NCBI GenBank assembly: GCA_900547685.1
Contig: URHS01000009.1
Span: forward strand, 1-64,000
DNA length: 64,000 bases
Direction: 5' to 3'
Source: an uncultured Blautia sp.
Lineage (GTDB): Bacteria > Bacillota > Clostridia > Lachnospirales > Lachnospiraceae
The notes beneath the pieces were generated by a model. It searched no databases. It saw only the letters and a program-made list of their open reading frames with translations, and had not been told where the DNA came from. Positions 56,063-64,000 of this stretch are shown piece after piece. The number at the start of each line of letters is the position of its first letter. Position 1 is the first letter of the stretch. The position numbers and the translations under genes were made by a program.

Positions 56063-56725
56063 TTGAGAGAAAAATGGAAAGATAGAAAAATCTGGCTGGC
56101 AGCAGCAGTTCTGGGACTGGTGTTAACTTTGTTTTTAACAGGAATAAATACGGTTCGTTTAAAACGGGAAAACAGGGAAATACAGGCACGCCTTGACCGA
56201 GAAATTCAACAGGGCATTGCAGGAGAAGTATTTCGTCTTCATGTAATTGCAAACAGTGATAAAGATACAGATCAAAAGTTGAAACTGCAGGTGAAAAATA
56301 AAATTGTGGAGTACTTACAGCAGAAATTAAATCCTGATGCAGGCTTAGAAGAAACAAAAGAGGTGGTACTCACTCATTTGCAGGAAATAGAGGAAGAAGC
56401 AGAAAAGACAGTAAAGGAATTGGGATATGATTATGAGGTTCATGCAGCAGTAGAGAATACCTATTTTCCTGATAAAACTTATGGGGATTGTACCTTTCCG
56501 GCAGGTGAGTATGAAGCTCTGAATGTGCGTATCGGAAAGGCACAGGGGCATAACTGGTGGTGTGTGCTTTATCCCAGTTTATGTTTTGTGGATGACACTT
56601 ACGGTATAGTCACAGAAGAAAAAAAGGAAGATTTAAAAGCAGTACTTACAGATGAGGAATTTCATGAGATTCTAAAAAATCCACAGGAAAAGCTCAAGGT
56701 GAGAGTAGGATTTCGTTGGTTTTAA
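56063..56725 (+). CDS. spoIIR: Stage II sporulation protein R
   Basis: SpoIIR is the forespore signal that triggers SpoIIGA to process pro-sigma-E in the mother cell. The 220-residue protein has an N-terminal membrane/signal segment (about 10-30) and the conserved FRLHVIANSDKDTDQKLKLQV, PAGEYEALNVRIGKAQGHNWWCVLYPSLCF. The start is TTG with CAGGAGG nine bases ahead. It lies just behind the germination genes, so read-through from them is possible; it should be a sigma-F gene, but no clear promoter was identified. Confidence 0.94.
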   Translation: MREKWKDRKIWLAAAVLGLVLTLFLTGINTVRLKRENREIQARLDREIQQGIAGEVFRLHVIANSDKDTDQKLKLQVKNKIVEYLQQKLNPDAGLEETKEVVLTHLQEIEEEAEKTVKELGYDYEVHAAVENTYFPDKTYGDCTFPAGEYEALNVRIGKAQGHNWWCVLYPSLCFVDDTYGIVTEEKKEDLKAVLTDEEFHEILKNPQEKLKVRVGFRWF

Positions 56726-56795
56726 TCTTGCAATATCCCTTTGTTAAGGGTAAAATGGAGAACAGACGATAAAATGACAGTTATGAGGTTATTGT

Positions 56796-57617
56796 ATGAA
56801 ATGTAAAAAAACAGCGCCCATTGGCGTTTTTGATTCCGGAGTAGGCGGTCTGACAGTTGCAAGAGAGATTATGCGAAATCTGCCTCATGAGAAAATCGTA
56901 TATTTTGGCGATACTGCCAGAGTTCCTTACGGAAGTAAATCAAAAGAAACGATTTTGCGTTATTCCAGACAGATTGTCCGTTTTTTACAGACACAGGAAG
57001 TAAAGGCTATTGTAGTAGCTTGTAATACTGCAAGTGCTTTGGCGCTTGAAACAATCAGCGAAGAAATTGATATTCCTATTATCGGTGTAGTAAAGCCTGG
57101 AGCAAAGGTGGCAGCACAGACTACCAGAAATAAAAAGATTGGACTTATCGGGACAAGAGCAACAGTAAAGTCGGATTTATATCGTAAGACTATTCAAGCA
57201 GAAAATCCGGAGATTGAGGTAATCGGACAGCCGTGTCCTCTGTTTGTGCCTTTAGTGGAAGAAGGGTGGCTGAAAGATCCTGTTACCATAGAGGTTGCCA
57301 AGCGGTATCTGGCGCCATTATTAGAGAAAGACATAGATACTCTTATTTTAGGCTGTACCCACTATCCGCTTCTTCGCTCTACTTTAAAAACGCTGGTAGG
57401 AGATGGGGTGACTTTGGTAAATCCGGCTTATGAGACGGCAAAGGAGTTACAGCGGCTTTTAAAAGAGCAGGGCATGGAAAACGAGATACATACAGATGAA
57501 GAATTTCCCTATCGCTTTTTCGTCAGTGATGAGGAGGAATGTTTTCAGCAATTTGCAAATTCGATTCTTCCCTATAATGTAAAACGAACAGAGCAGATTA
57601 ATATTGAGGAGTTTTAG
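56796..57617 (+). CDS. murI: Glutamate racemase
   Basis: A cofactor-independent racemase making D-glutamate for peptidoglycan. The two catalytic cysteines are in VACNTASA (about 75) and LGCTHYPLL (about 187). The start (IGVFDSGVGGLTVAREI) and YFGDTARVPYGSKS are typical. Length 273 is normal. The DUF1934 gene begins three bases after its stop. Confidence 0.96.
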   Translation: MKCKKTAPIGVFDSGVGGLTVAREIMRNLPHEKIVYFGDTARVPYGSKSKETILRYSRQIVRFLQTQEVKAIVVACNTASALALETISEEIDIPIIGVVKPGAKVAAQTTRNKKIGLIGTRATVKSDLYRKTIQAENPEIEVIGQPCPLFVPLVEEGWLKDPVTIEVAKRYLAPLLEKDIDTLILGCTHYPLLRSTLKTLVGDGVTLVNPAYETAKELQRLLKEQGMENEIHTDEEFPYRFFVSDEEECFQQFANSILPYNVKRTEQINIEEF

Positions 57618-57619
57618 AA

Positions 57620-58072
57620 ATGACAAAGGATGTTTTGGTTACAGTAAAAGGGCTTCAGAGCATGGAAGACGGCAGTCCTCCTGAAGAAGTGGAAATGGTA
57701 GCAAAGGGTGAGTATTATTATAAAAATGGACACCATTATATTTTTTATAACGAAACCATAGAAGGATTTACAGAACAGAACAGAAACAGTATTAAAATTT
57801 CAGAAAACAGTGTGGAAGTAAAGAAAAAAGGACTTACTAACATGCAGATGATTTTTGAAGAAAAGAAAAAAAATATTAGTTATTATGCTACTCCTTTTGG
57901 AAATCTTCAAATGGGAATTGCAGCAACGAATATTGATATAAAAGAACAGGAAAAAAGTTTGGAACTTTGTATTGATTATGCGTTGGAAATCAATGGTGAG
58001 CATGCAGCAGACTGTCAGATTGCAGTGAGTGTAAAAGAAAAGGACAGTGGTGAATTTTCATTGAATATGTAA
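57620..58072 (+). CDS. DUF1934 family protein
   Basis: A 150-residue calycin-like beta-barrel protein: VLVTVKGLQ at the start, GEYYYKNGHHYIFYNE, and TPFGNLQMGIAATNI, the hallmark of DUF1934. The function is unknown; the family is often next to murI or arginyl-tRNA synthetase genes in Firmicutes. No signal peptide. The repeat element at 58078 follows its stop at once. Confidence 0.88.
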   Translation: MTKDVLVTVKGLQSMEDGSPPEEVEMVAKGEYYYKNGHHYIFYNETIEGFTEQNRNSIKISENSVEVKKKGLTNMQMIFEEKKKNISYYATPFGNLQMGIAATNIDIKEQEKSLELCIDYALEINGEHAADCQIAVSVKEKDSGEFSLNM

Positions 58073-58077
58073 AGAAA

Positions 58078-58230
58078 AACGGGACCAATGCTTTAAGTAA
58101 CAATCAGGAATATCCATACATTTTTAGTGGATTTGTCAAGTACGCTTTGAGATTACAAGTTCAAAGTAAGTACAGACCGGTGCGAAATGTATAGATATTC
58201 TCGATGTACACTTGAAGTGATGGTCCCGTT
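58078..58230 (-). repeat. Long copy of ATCGAGAATAT repeat, highly structured
   Basis: Outer arms AACGGGACCA(ATG)CTTTAAG and CTTGAAG(TGA)TGGTCCCGTT pair. Inside them lies the same asymmetric core as at 30115, read on the minus strand (AAGTGTACATCGAGAATATC ... GATATTCCTGATT). Further nested helices are ATACATTT/AAATGTAT and GTAC-CTTTGA/TCAAAG-GTAC. The element fills the gap between two convergent stops exactly and ends in TTATTTTT on the plus strand. It could be a small mobile repeat, a terminator or a structured RNA. Confidence 0.75.
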
Positions 58231-58682
58231 TATTTTTGAGCAGATGCAGCTTTTTCTTTCATGCGTTTGAACCAGCCTTTTTTCTTAGCCGGAGGGGTGA
58301 GGGAACCACGAAGTCCTCTTACTCCTACAATGTAGATACCGCTTACATCAGCTTTAATTTCTTTTTTTACAGGAATTAAGTCAAAGATTGCTTCGTCAGC
58401 TACTAAAGTCATAATCTTTGGTCCGATTTTGGCTTTTACGATAGGCAGCTTAGAACGGCGCATAAGCTTTGGAGTCTGGTCGATAACCATCTGTGGCAGA
58501 CCGGATTGCTTAATAGGCAGACGCTTTTTATCAATGATCAGCATTGTCATAGTCTGCTTCATGGCATCCATCTGTACCTGTTGTTCTTCCTGTTTTTTTT
58601 GAGCCTTTTTTCCAAGGAAAAAGAGAACAATAATAGCGATGATTAAAATAACCAAAACAACCAGAAGTATTTTCGTAAGCAT
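58230..58682 (-). CDS. Small membrane-anchored protein, unknown
   Basis: I do not recognise the family. The 150-residue protein has one N-terminal membrane segment (about 4-24), a Gln/Lys-rich coiled linker, then a compact domain (VIDQTPKLMRRSKLPIVKAKIGPKI...) and a basic tail. The topology suggests the soluble part is in the cytoplasm, tethered to the membrane. AGGAGG precedes the ATG. It stands alone on this strand, bounded by the repeat on its 3' side. Confidence 0.6.
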   Translation of the reverse strand: MLTKILLVVLVILIIAIIVLFFLGKKAQKKQEEQQVQMDAMKQTMTMLIIDKKRLPIKQSGLPQMVIDQTPKLMRRSKLPIVKAKIGPKIMTLVADEAIFDLIPVKKEIKADVSGIYIVGVRGLRGSLTPPAKKKGWFKRMKEKAASAQK

Positions 58683-58849
58683 TTCTGTTAATCCTCCTAT
58701 TATTTCAGTAATTCATACTTAGAATATTCTAGCACCCTTTCATGGAAAAGGCAACTAAAAATCCCCTGAAACCTTTTCTTTTTCAGCTGTAATGTGGTAT
58801 AATTATTTCTACATACTAATTTTTATTAAATGGAGAGGAAATAAAAAGC

Positions 58850-60025
58850 ATGAAGAAAAAAATGATAATCCTTTTGCTGACATTAGGAATTCTGGGTACA
58901 GCAATAGGATGTGGCGCAAAGAAAGACAAAACAGAGGATAAAGAAGGGACAAAAACAGAACAGTCTGCGCAAGAGGATTTTAAGCTGACAAACAAAGATG
59001 GAAAAGTAGTAGCGGCAGATATTGATAATATAGAAAATTATATTACTTTAGGTGAGTATAAAAACCTTCAGGTGACAGAAGCACCGAAAGGTACTGTGAC
59101 AGATGAAGAGGTAGATAACAGTATTCATTATACACTTATGACAGGTTACGAGCAGGTAGAAGTAACAGAGGACAGAGCAGTTCAGCAGGATGATACAGTA
59201 AATATTGATTTCACAGGTTATATGGATGGTGAGGAATTTGATGGCGGTTCTGCACAGGGTGAGGATTTGCGTATCGGCTCAGGTTCTATGATTGAAGGCT
59301 TTGAAGAAGGACTGATTGGACATAAAAAAGGTGAAGAAGTAACTTTAGATTTGACTTTCCCAACCGATTACAGAGCAGAAGAAATGCAGGGAAAAGCAGT
59401 ACAGTTCAAGATAAAAATTAACAGTATTTCTCAGGTGCCGGAACTTACTGACGAATGGGCAGCTGCAAATACAGATTATAAGACTGCGGAAGAATTCCGA
59501 ACAGCACAAAAAGATATGATGCAGAAAAGTATTGATTTAGAATACGAAGGTCAGTTGAAATCTGATTTATTTGCCATGGTAGTAGAAAGTACAGAGTTTA
59601 AAGAATATCCGGAAGCTCTTTTGGAACAAGGAAAAAAAGATGTAAGAGAAAGACTGGATCAGATGTATCAGGCACAGTTCCAGATAACTCTGGACGAATA
59701 TATAAAACAGCAGGAAATTTCTGATGAGGAAGTAGAAAAGGTATTGACAGAATCTGCACAAACATATTTACAGCAGAATTTGATTGTACAGGCTATTTTC
59801 AATGCAGAAGGAATTGAGCTGAGTGAAGAAGATTATACAGCAGAAGAAGCAAAATTTGCAGAATTAAATGGATTTCCTGATGCAGAAACTATGAAAATGT
59901 ACTATGGTGATTTAAACGTATTAAAAGATAGTGTACTTTGGAATAAAGCATGTGATGTAATTGTAGAAACCGCTACAGTAACAGAACAGGAGCCGGAAGC
60001 TGATACACAGGCTGAGCAGGAATAG
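58850..60025 (+). CDS. FKBP/trigger-factor-like lipoprotein
   Basis: A 391-residue lipoprotein (signal GTAIGCG) whose middle is an FKBP-type prolyl isomerase domain (DDTVNIDFTGYMDGEEFDGG, IGSGSMIEGFEEGLIGHKKGEEV) followed by a helical domain like the C-terminus of trigger factor (LEYEGQLKSDLFAMVVESTEF). Trigger factor is normally cytosolic; here the same parts are exported and lipid-anchored, probably as a folding helper for secreted proteins, in place of or beside PrsA. It has its own terminator. A -10-like TATAAT lies at 58798. Confidence 0.88.
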   Translation: MKKKMIILLLTLGILGTAIGCGAKKDKTEDKEGTKTEQSAQEDFKLTNKDGKVVAADIDNIENYITLGEYKNLQVTEAPKGTVTDEEVDNSIHYTLMTGYEQVEVTEDRAVQQDDTVNIDFTGYMDGEEFDGGSAQGEDLRIGSGSMIEGFEEGLIGHKKGEEVTLDLTFPTDYRAEEMQGKAVQFKIKINSISQVPELTDEWAAANTDYKTAEEFRTAQKDMMQKSIDLEYEGQLKSDLFAMVVESTEFKEYPEALLEQGKKDVRERLDQMYQAQFQITLDEYIKQQEISDEEVEKVLTESAQTYLQQNLIVQAIFNAEGIELSEEDYTAEEAKFAELNGFPDAETMKMYYGDLNVLKDSVLWNKACDVIVETATVTEQEPEADTQAEQE

Positions 60026-60034
60026 TAAATAAAG

Positions 60035-60077
60035 ACCGCAGACAAACACGAGAGATAAAGGGTGTGTCTGCGGTTTA
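60035..60077 (+). terminator. Terminator after FKBP lipoprotein gene
   Basis: ACCGCAGACA pairs with TGTCTGCGGT across a 20-base loop, followed by TTATTG. Confidence 0.7.
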
Positions 60078-60100
60078 TTGTGTAATGGGAGACGAAAGAG

Positions 60101-61222
60101 ATGCAGAAAAAAACAAGACGAATATTAGGAGTTTTTCTTTGTATATTACTTTTGGTTGTACCTCTTTGGGGCTGCCAAAAGGAAAATATTCAGGGAAGTG
60201 TAAATTCTGATATTTTACAGAATGTACAGGCAGAAGGTGGTCTTACTATTCATTATCTGGATGTAGGACAGGGAAACGCTATATTGCTTCAATCGGAGGG
60301 GCAATCCATGCTTATAGATGGAGGCGCAAGAAAAAGTTCTTCTTTTGTGGTAAGCTATCTGGAAAAACAGAATATTAAAAAACTGGATTATGTATTGATT
60401 TCTCATTTTGATGAAGATCATTTGTCAGGTGCAGTAGGTGCTTTGCATAAGTTTCCGGTAGATACATTGATTACACCTGATTATGAAGCTGATTCCAATA
60501 TTTTTCAGTCCTATAAGAAAATAGTAGAGGAAAAAGAGTACGAAGCAGTTCATCCTAAACAGGGAGAGGAATTTTCCTTGGGAAGTGCAAAATTTCGGAT
60601 TATTTCTCCTGTAACTTATGGCCATGAGGACGAAAACCAGGATTCTGTAGGATTTATTTTAGAAAACGGAGAACAGAAATTCTTTATTGGTGGGGATATT
60701 GGGCTGGAAAGTGAGAGGGAAATCTTAGAATCCGGTGTGGATATTCGTGCAGATGTCATGTTAATGAACCATCACGGTTCTCATGTGAGTGAAGAGTTTT
60801 ATAAGAAGATAGCGCCTTCTTACAGTGTGATTAGCTGCGGAAAAGACAATAAATATGGGCATCCAAGAGAAGACACCATGGAACTTTTAAAGAAATATGA
60901 TGTACCGGTATTTCGCACAGATTTGCAGGGAACTATTCTTATGCATAGCGATGGAAAGGAATTGACATTTGAAAAACATCCTTGCAATGATTATACTCCG
61001 GGGGATAAAAATGGAGAAGAGGAAGATCAGGGTACACAGGAGTTTAACAACAGCAATGAGCAGGAATGTGACTTTATTTTAAATGCACATACAAAGAAAA
61101 TTCATAAAAAGAGCTGTGCTTCTGTAGGAAAGATGACAGAAGACAACAGAAATTATTACAAAGGGGATATTCAGACTTTACTTGATGCAGGATATAGCAC
61201 CTGCAAAAGTTGTAATCCATAA
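60101..61222 (+). CDS. ComEC-like metallo-beta-lactamase-fold lipoprotein
   Basis: A 373-residue lipoprotein (signal VPLWGC) with the metallo-beta-lactamase fold found at the C-terminus of ComEC: LDVGQGNAILL, the metal motif SHFDEDHLSG (HxDxDH), GGD, and NHHGSH. The membrane channel part of ComEC is absent, so it is a free extracellular nuclease or phosphodiesterase candidate. After an acidic linker the last 45 residues form a small cysteine motif (NAHTKKIHKKSCASVG ... YSTCKSCNP), like the Ada-type zinc module seen on related proteins. It is followed after 32 bases by an ABC exporter gene. Confidence 0.88.
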   Translation: MQKKTRRILGVFLCILLLVVPLWGCQKENIQGSVNSDILQNVQAEGGLTIHYLDVGQGNAILLQSEGQSMLIDGGARKSSSFVVSYLEKQNIKKLDYVLISHFDEDHLSGAVGALHKFPVDTLITPDYEADSNIFQSYKKIVEEKEYEAVHPKQGEEFSLGSAKFRIISPVTYGHEDENQDSVGFILENGEQKFFIGGDIGLESEREILESGVDIRADVMLMNHHGSHVSEEFYKKIAPSYSVISCGKDNKYGHPREDTMELLKKYDVPVFRTDLQGTILMHSDGKELTFEKHPCNDYTPGDKNGEEEDQGTQEFNNSNEQECDFILNAHTKKIHKKSCASVGKMTEDNRNYYKGDIQTLLDAGYSTCKSCNP

Positions 61223-61254
61223 AAAGAAGGAAAAGATACAAAGGAGAATAGGAA

Positions 61255-62988
61255 ATGAAAAAGACATTAAAGCAGTTGGCAGGTTATTATAGGCCCTATA
61301 AAGGACTTTTCTTTTCAGACCTGTTTTTCGCAGTTTTAGGTGCGGGAATTACTTTGGTAATTCCTCTGCTGGTGCGCTATATTACAAGCAATGTAGTGTA
61401 TTATCCGGTTGATGAAGCAGTAAGTGTAATTATAAAACTGGGGATTTTCATGATTGCCCTGGTATTGTTAGAAACATTTTGTAATTTTTATATTGCTTAT
61501 TATGGGCATCTTATGGGAGCCCGTATTGAGCGGGATATGCGAAACGAAATTTTCAGCCATTATCAAAAGTTGTCCTTTTCGTTTTTTGACAACCAGAAGG
61601 TAGGGCAGCTGCTTTCCAGAGTAACTTCAGATTTATTTGAAATCAGCGAACTTTTGCATCACGGACCGGAAGATTTAATTATTTCTATTATTAAATTTGT
61701 AGGTGCATTTGTTATTTTGCTGTTTATCAATGTCAGGCTGGCATTGACTGCCTTTTTCTTTATTCCGTTTTTGATTTTGTATGCTCTTTATTTTAATCGC
61801 AAGATGGAAACGGCATTTCGAAAAAACAGAGCCCGTATTGCTGATATTAACACACAAATTGAAGACAGCCTTTCCGGAATTCGTGTAGTAAAATCTTTTG
61901 CAAATGAACAGGAAGAAATGAGAAAGTTCAAAATCGGAAATCAGCGTTTTGTAGATTCCAAAAAGCAAAGTTATCAGTATATGGGAACTTATTATTCGGG
62001 AATGGGTGCTTTTACTACACTGATTACGATTGTGGTTCTTCTGGTAGGAGCGTTTTCCCTTACAAAAGGGCAGATGCCGGTGGAAGATTTGGTAACTGTT
62101 CTTTTATATATTAATAACTTTACAGAGCCGGTGAAAAAACTAATTAATTTCACAGAACAGTTTCAAAACGGATACAGTGGATATGTACGTTTTAGAGAAA
62201 TTATGGATGTAGAGCCGGATATTACAGATAATAAAGATGCTTGTGAGCTTACAGATGTAAAAGGAGCTATTGACTTTGAAGATGTTTCTTTCTCTTATGA
62301 AGGAAATAAAGAGCAGGTATTAAAAAATGTAAATCTTAAGGTGAATGCAGGAGAATATGTAGCTTTAGTAGGTGGTTCTGGAGCAGGAAAGACAACGCTT
62401 TGCAGCTTAATTCCTCGTTTCTATGATGTGACAGAGGGAAGAGTTTTACTGGATGGGAAGGATATCAGACAGATTAAACTGCATAGCCTGCGCAGCAAAA
62501 TAGGCATTGTACAGCAGGATGTTTATTTATTTGCCGGAACAGTTATGGAAAATATTCGATATGGAAAACCCGATGCTACAGATGAAGAAGTTATACAGGC
62601 TGCAAAAGCTGCAAATGCCCATCAGTTTATTATGGAGCTGGATAATGGTTATAATACAGATATTGGACAAAGAGGCGTGAAACTTTCCGGCGGACAAAAA
62701 CAAAGACTTTCCATTGCCAGAGTTTTCCTGAAAAATCCGCCAATTTTAATTTTTGATGAGGCGACATCTGCTCTTGACAATGAGAGTGAAAAGATTGTAC
62801 AGGATTCTTTAGAACAGCTTTCCGTAGACAGAACTACATTTGTAATTGCCCATAGACTTTCGACAATCAGAAAAGCCCAAAGAATTCTGGTGCTGACAGA
62901 GGATGGAATTGCAGAGGAAGGAACTCATCAGGAACTTATGGAGAAAGAAGGAATTTACAGCAGTCTTTATAAACTTTCATTTTCATGA
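61255..62988 (+). CDS. ABC exporter, fused permease-ATPase
   Basis: A 577-residue half-transporter of the MsbA/LmrA type that works as a dimer. Six membrane segments (about 15-300) precede an ATPase domain with Walker A GGSGAGKTT, Q-loop VQQDVYLFAGTV, signature LSGGQKQR, Walker B ILIFDEATSALD and H-loop IAHRLST. It exports a lipid, peptide or drug; the substrate is not clear. The usual partner gene of heterodimers is missing, so a homodimer is likely. Confidence 0.93.
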   Translation: MKKTLKQLAGYYRPYKGLFFSDLFFAVLGAGITLVIPLLVRYITSNVVYYPVDEAVSVIIKLGIFMIALVLLETFCNFYIAYYGHLMGARIERDMRNEIFSHYQKLSFSFFDNQKVGQLLSRVTSDLFEISELLHHGPEDLIISIIKFVGAFVILLFINVRLALTAFFFIPFLILYALYFNRKMETAFRKNRARIADINTQIEDSLSGIRVVKSFANEQEEMRKFKIGNQRFVDSKKQSYQYMGTYYSGMGAFTTLITIVVLLVGAFSLTKGQMPVEDLVTVLLYINNFTEPVKKLINFTEQFQNGYSGYVRFREIMDVEPDITDNKDACELTDVKGAIDFEDVSFSYEGNKEQVLKNVNLKVNAGEYVALVGGSGAGKTTLCSLIPRFYDVTEGRVLLDGKDIRQIKLHSLRSKIGIVQQDVYLFAGTVMENIRYGKPDATDEEVIQAAKAANAHQFIMELDNGYNTDIGQRGVKLSGGQKQRLSIARVFLKNPPILIFDEATSALDNESEKIVQDSLEQLSVDRTTFVIAHRLSTIRKAQRILVLTEDGIAEEGTHQELMEKEGIYSSLYKLSFS

Positions 62989-63025
62989 TACAATGGAAAA
63001 AATGTAGGGAAAGGAATGGTTGAAT

Positions 63026-64000
63026 ATGATAGCAGACAAAATGAAGGCATTAGTGAACAATAGCTCAGCAATTCGTGCAATGTTTGAAGAAGGGAAAAAA
63101 TTAGCAAAGGAATATGGTGCGGAAAACGTTTATGATTTTAGCCTTGGCAATCCTAATGTGCCTGCACCGGTTCAAGTTCAGGAGGCAATGTGTGAAATTG
63201 CGAAGGAAGAAGATCCGGTTGTTCTTCATGGTTATATGAGTAACAGTGGATATGAAGATGTAAGACAGGCAGTAGCACAATCCTTAAATAAAAGATTTGA
63301 TACTTCTTTTGAAAAAGAAAATATCATTATGACAGTAGGAGCTGCCGGAGGATTAAACGTAATTCTAAAAACATTGTTAAATCCACAGGATGAAGTTGTG
63401 GTGATTGCACCTTATTTTGGAGAATACAATGCTTACGTGTCTAATTATGATGGGGTTGTAGTGGTGGTAAGCACTGATACAAGAAACTTTCAACCGAATT
63501 TAAAGGAACTGGAGGAAAAACTGACAAAGCGAACCAAAGCCGTTATTATCAATTCGCCTAACAATCCTACCGGTGTAGTGTACTCAGAAGAAACAATTCA
63601 AAAACTGGCAGATATTTTAAGGGAAAAACAGCAGGAATTTAAAACAGATATCTATTTGATTTCAGATGAACCTTATCGTGAGCTGGTCTATGACGGTGTA
63701 GAAGTTCCTTATTTGACAAAATATTATGAAAATACTATTGTAGGATATTCTTTCAGTAAATCCCTTTCCCTGCCGGGTGAAAGAATCGGTTATCTTGTTA
63801 TTCCCAAGGAAGCAGCAGATGCAGAGGAAATTCAGGCAGCGGCTAATGTGGCAACCAGAATTTTAGGCTATGTGAATGCACCTTCTTTCATGCAGAAAGT
63901 TGTTGCCAGATGTCTGGATGCAAAGGCAGATGTGCCATATTATAACCGAAACCGTGAAACACTGTATCATGCACTTGTAGAAATGGGATTTCATTGTATT
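63026..64000 (+). CDS. PLP-dependent aminotransferase, partial
   Basis: The frame is open from ATG 63026 to the window edge (325 codons, C-terminus missing). It is a class I/II aminotransferase: SLGNPNVPAP at the start, VGAAGGLNVILKTLLNP, NSPNNPTGVVYS, ISDEPYRELVYDG and the PLP lysine in YSFSKSLSLPGERIGYLV. The family includes aspartate and aromatic aminotransferases; the exact substrate cannot be told. AAAGGAATGG lies upstream of the start. It is preceded by the ABC exporter gene with a 37-base gap. Confidence 0.88.
   Translation, partial: MIADKMKALVNNSSAIRAMFEEGKKLAKEYGAENVYDFSLGNPNVPAPVQVQEAMCEIAKEEDPVVLHGYMSNSGYEDVRQAVAQSLNKRFDTSFEKENIIMTVGAAGGLNVILKTLLNPQDEVVVIAPYFGEYNAYVSNYDGVVVVVSTDTRNFQPNLKELEEKLTKRTKAVIINSPNNPTGVVYSEETIQKLADILREKQQEFKTDIYLISDEPYRELVYDGVEVPYLTKYYENTIVGYSFSKSLSLPGERIGYLVIPKEAADAEEIQAAANVATRILGYVNAPSFMQKVVARCLDAKADVPYYNRNRETLYHALVEMGFHCI

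Overview
This window looks like the chromosome of a low-GC, spore-forming member of the Firmicutes class Clostridia, most likely a gut Lachnospiraceae of the Blautia / Ruminococcus gnavus type. The reasons are AT-rich codon use with strong AGGAGG ribosome sites, sporulation and germination genes (spoIIR, GerA-family genes, a DUF3794-LysM gene behind a sigma-E-type promoter), GW/CW-repeat cell-wall-anchored enzymes, YesM/YesN-type sugar regulation and an Rpn-family nuclease. This is a judgement from gene content; no database search was done.

Layout. 1-1.6 kb: a GC-rich ABC transporter pair whose permease is frameshifted at a T-run. 1.95-3.25 kb: guaA with an intact ATP-pyrophosphatase half but a shrunken glutaminase half that lacks the catalytic residues, behind a possible attenuator. 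3.25-4.2 kb: a scar of a mobile element next to guaA, made of the C-terminus of a tyrosine recombinase, the tail of a membrane protein and a DUF2085 gene. 4.4-16.3 kb: an EAL phosphodiesterase, a GNAT acetyltransferase, a large amidase/glucosaminidase autolysin, and an AraC regulator divergent from an anchored protein of unknown role and a 1404-residue beta-helix surface protein. 16.4-25.1 kb: a CmpB-type membrane protein, Nudix and cysteine hydrolases, a two-component system, aroC, a DUF1294 gene, asparaginase and a methyltransferase. 25.2-27.1 kb: an MFS transporter converging on a shortened Rpn-family gene.

27.3-38.4 kb is one carbohydrate-use locus: two paralogous binding lipoproteins, two ABC permeases, an LacZ-type beta-galactosidase, and a YesN/YesM regulator-sensor pair. 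No ATPase is present, so a shared MsmX-type ATPase is presumably used. 38.4-41 kb is a calcium-type P-ATPase with a possible translational switch in its leader. 41.2-48.8 kb holds cell-envelope and amino-acid genes: an aspartate aminotransferase, an L,D-transpeptidase, ddl, murF, an alanine/sodium symporter and an acyltransferase. 48.9-58.1 kb is rich in sporulation genes: a perfect sigma-E-type promoter, a PrcB-like lipoprotein, a DUF3794-LysM protein, ispE, a GntR regulator, GerAA, a GerAB-GerAC fusion, spoIIR, murI and a DUF1934 gene. 58.2-64 kb holds a small membrane protein, an FKBP/trigger-factor-like lipoprotein, a ComEC-like metallo-beta-lactamase-fold lipoprotein, an ABC exporter and a truncated aminotransferase.

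The most interesting non-gene signal is a repeat family found at about 26.4, 30.1 and 58.1 kb. The copies share an asymmetric core (an ATCGAGAATAT side and an ATATTCCTGATT side) but have different outer arms that pair only within each copy, two of them forming terminator-like hairpins. The half copy at 26.4 kb is read through as the C-terminus of the Rpn-family gene. Other items to check are the GerAB-GerAC fusion with an internal lipobox, the degenerate GuaA, the sigma-E promoter and the P-ATPase leader.
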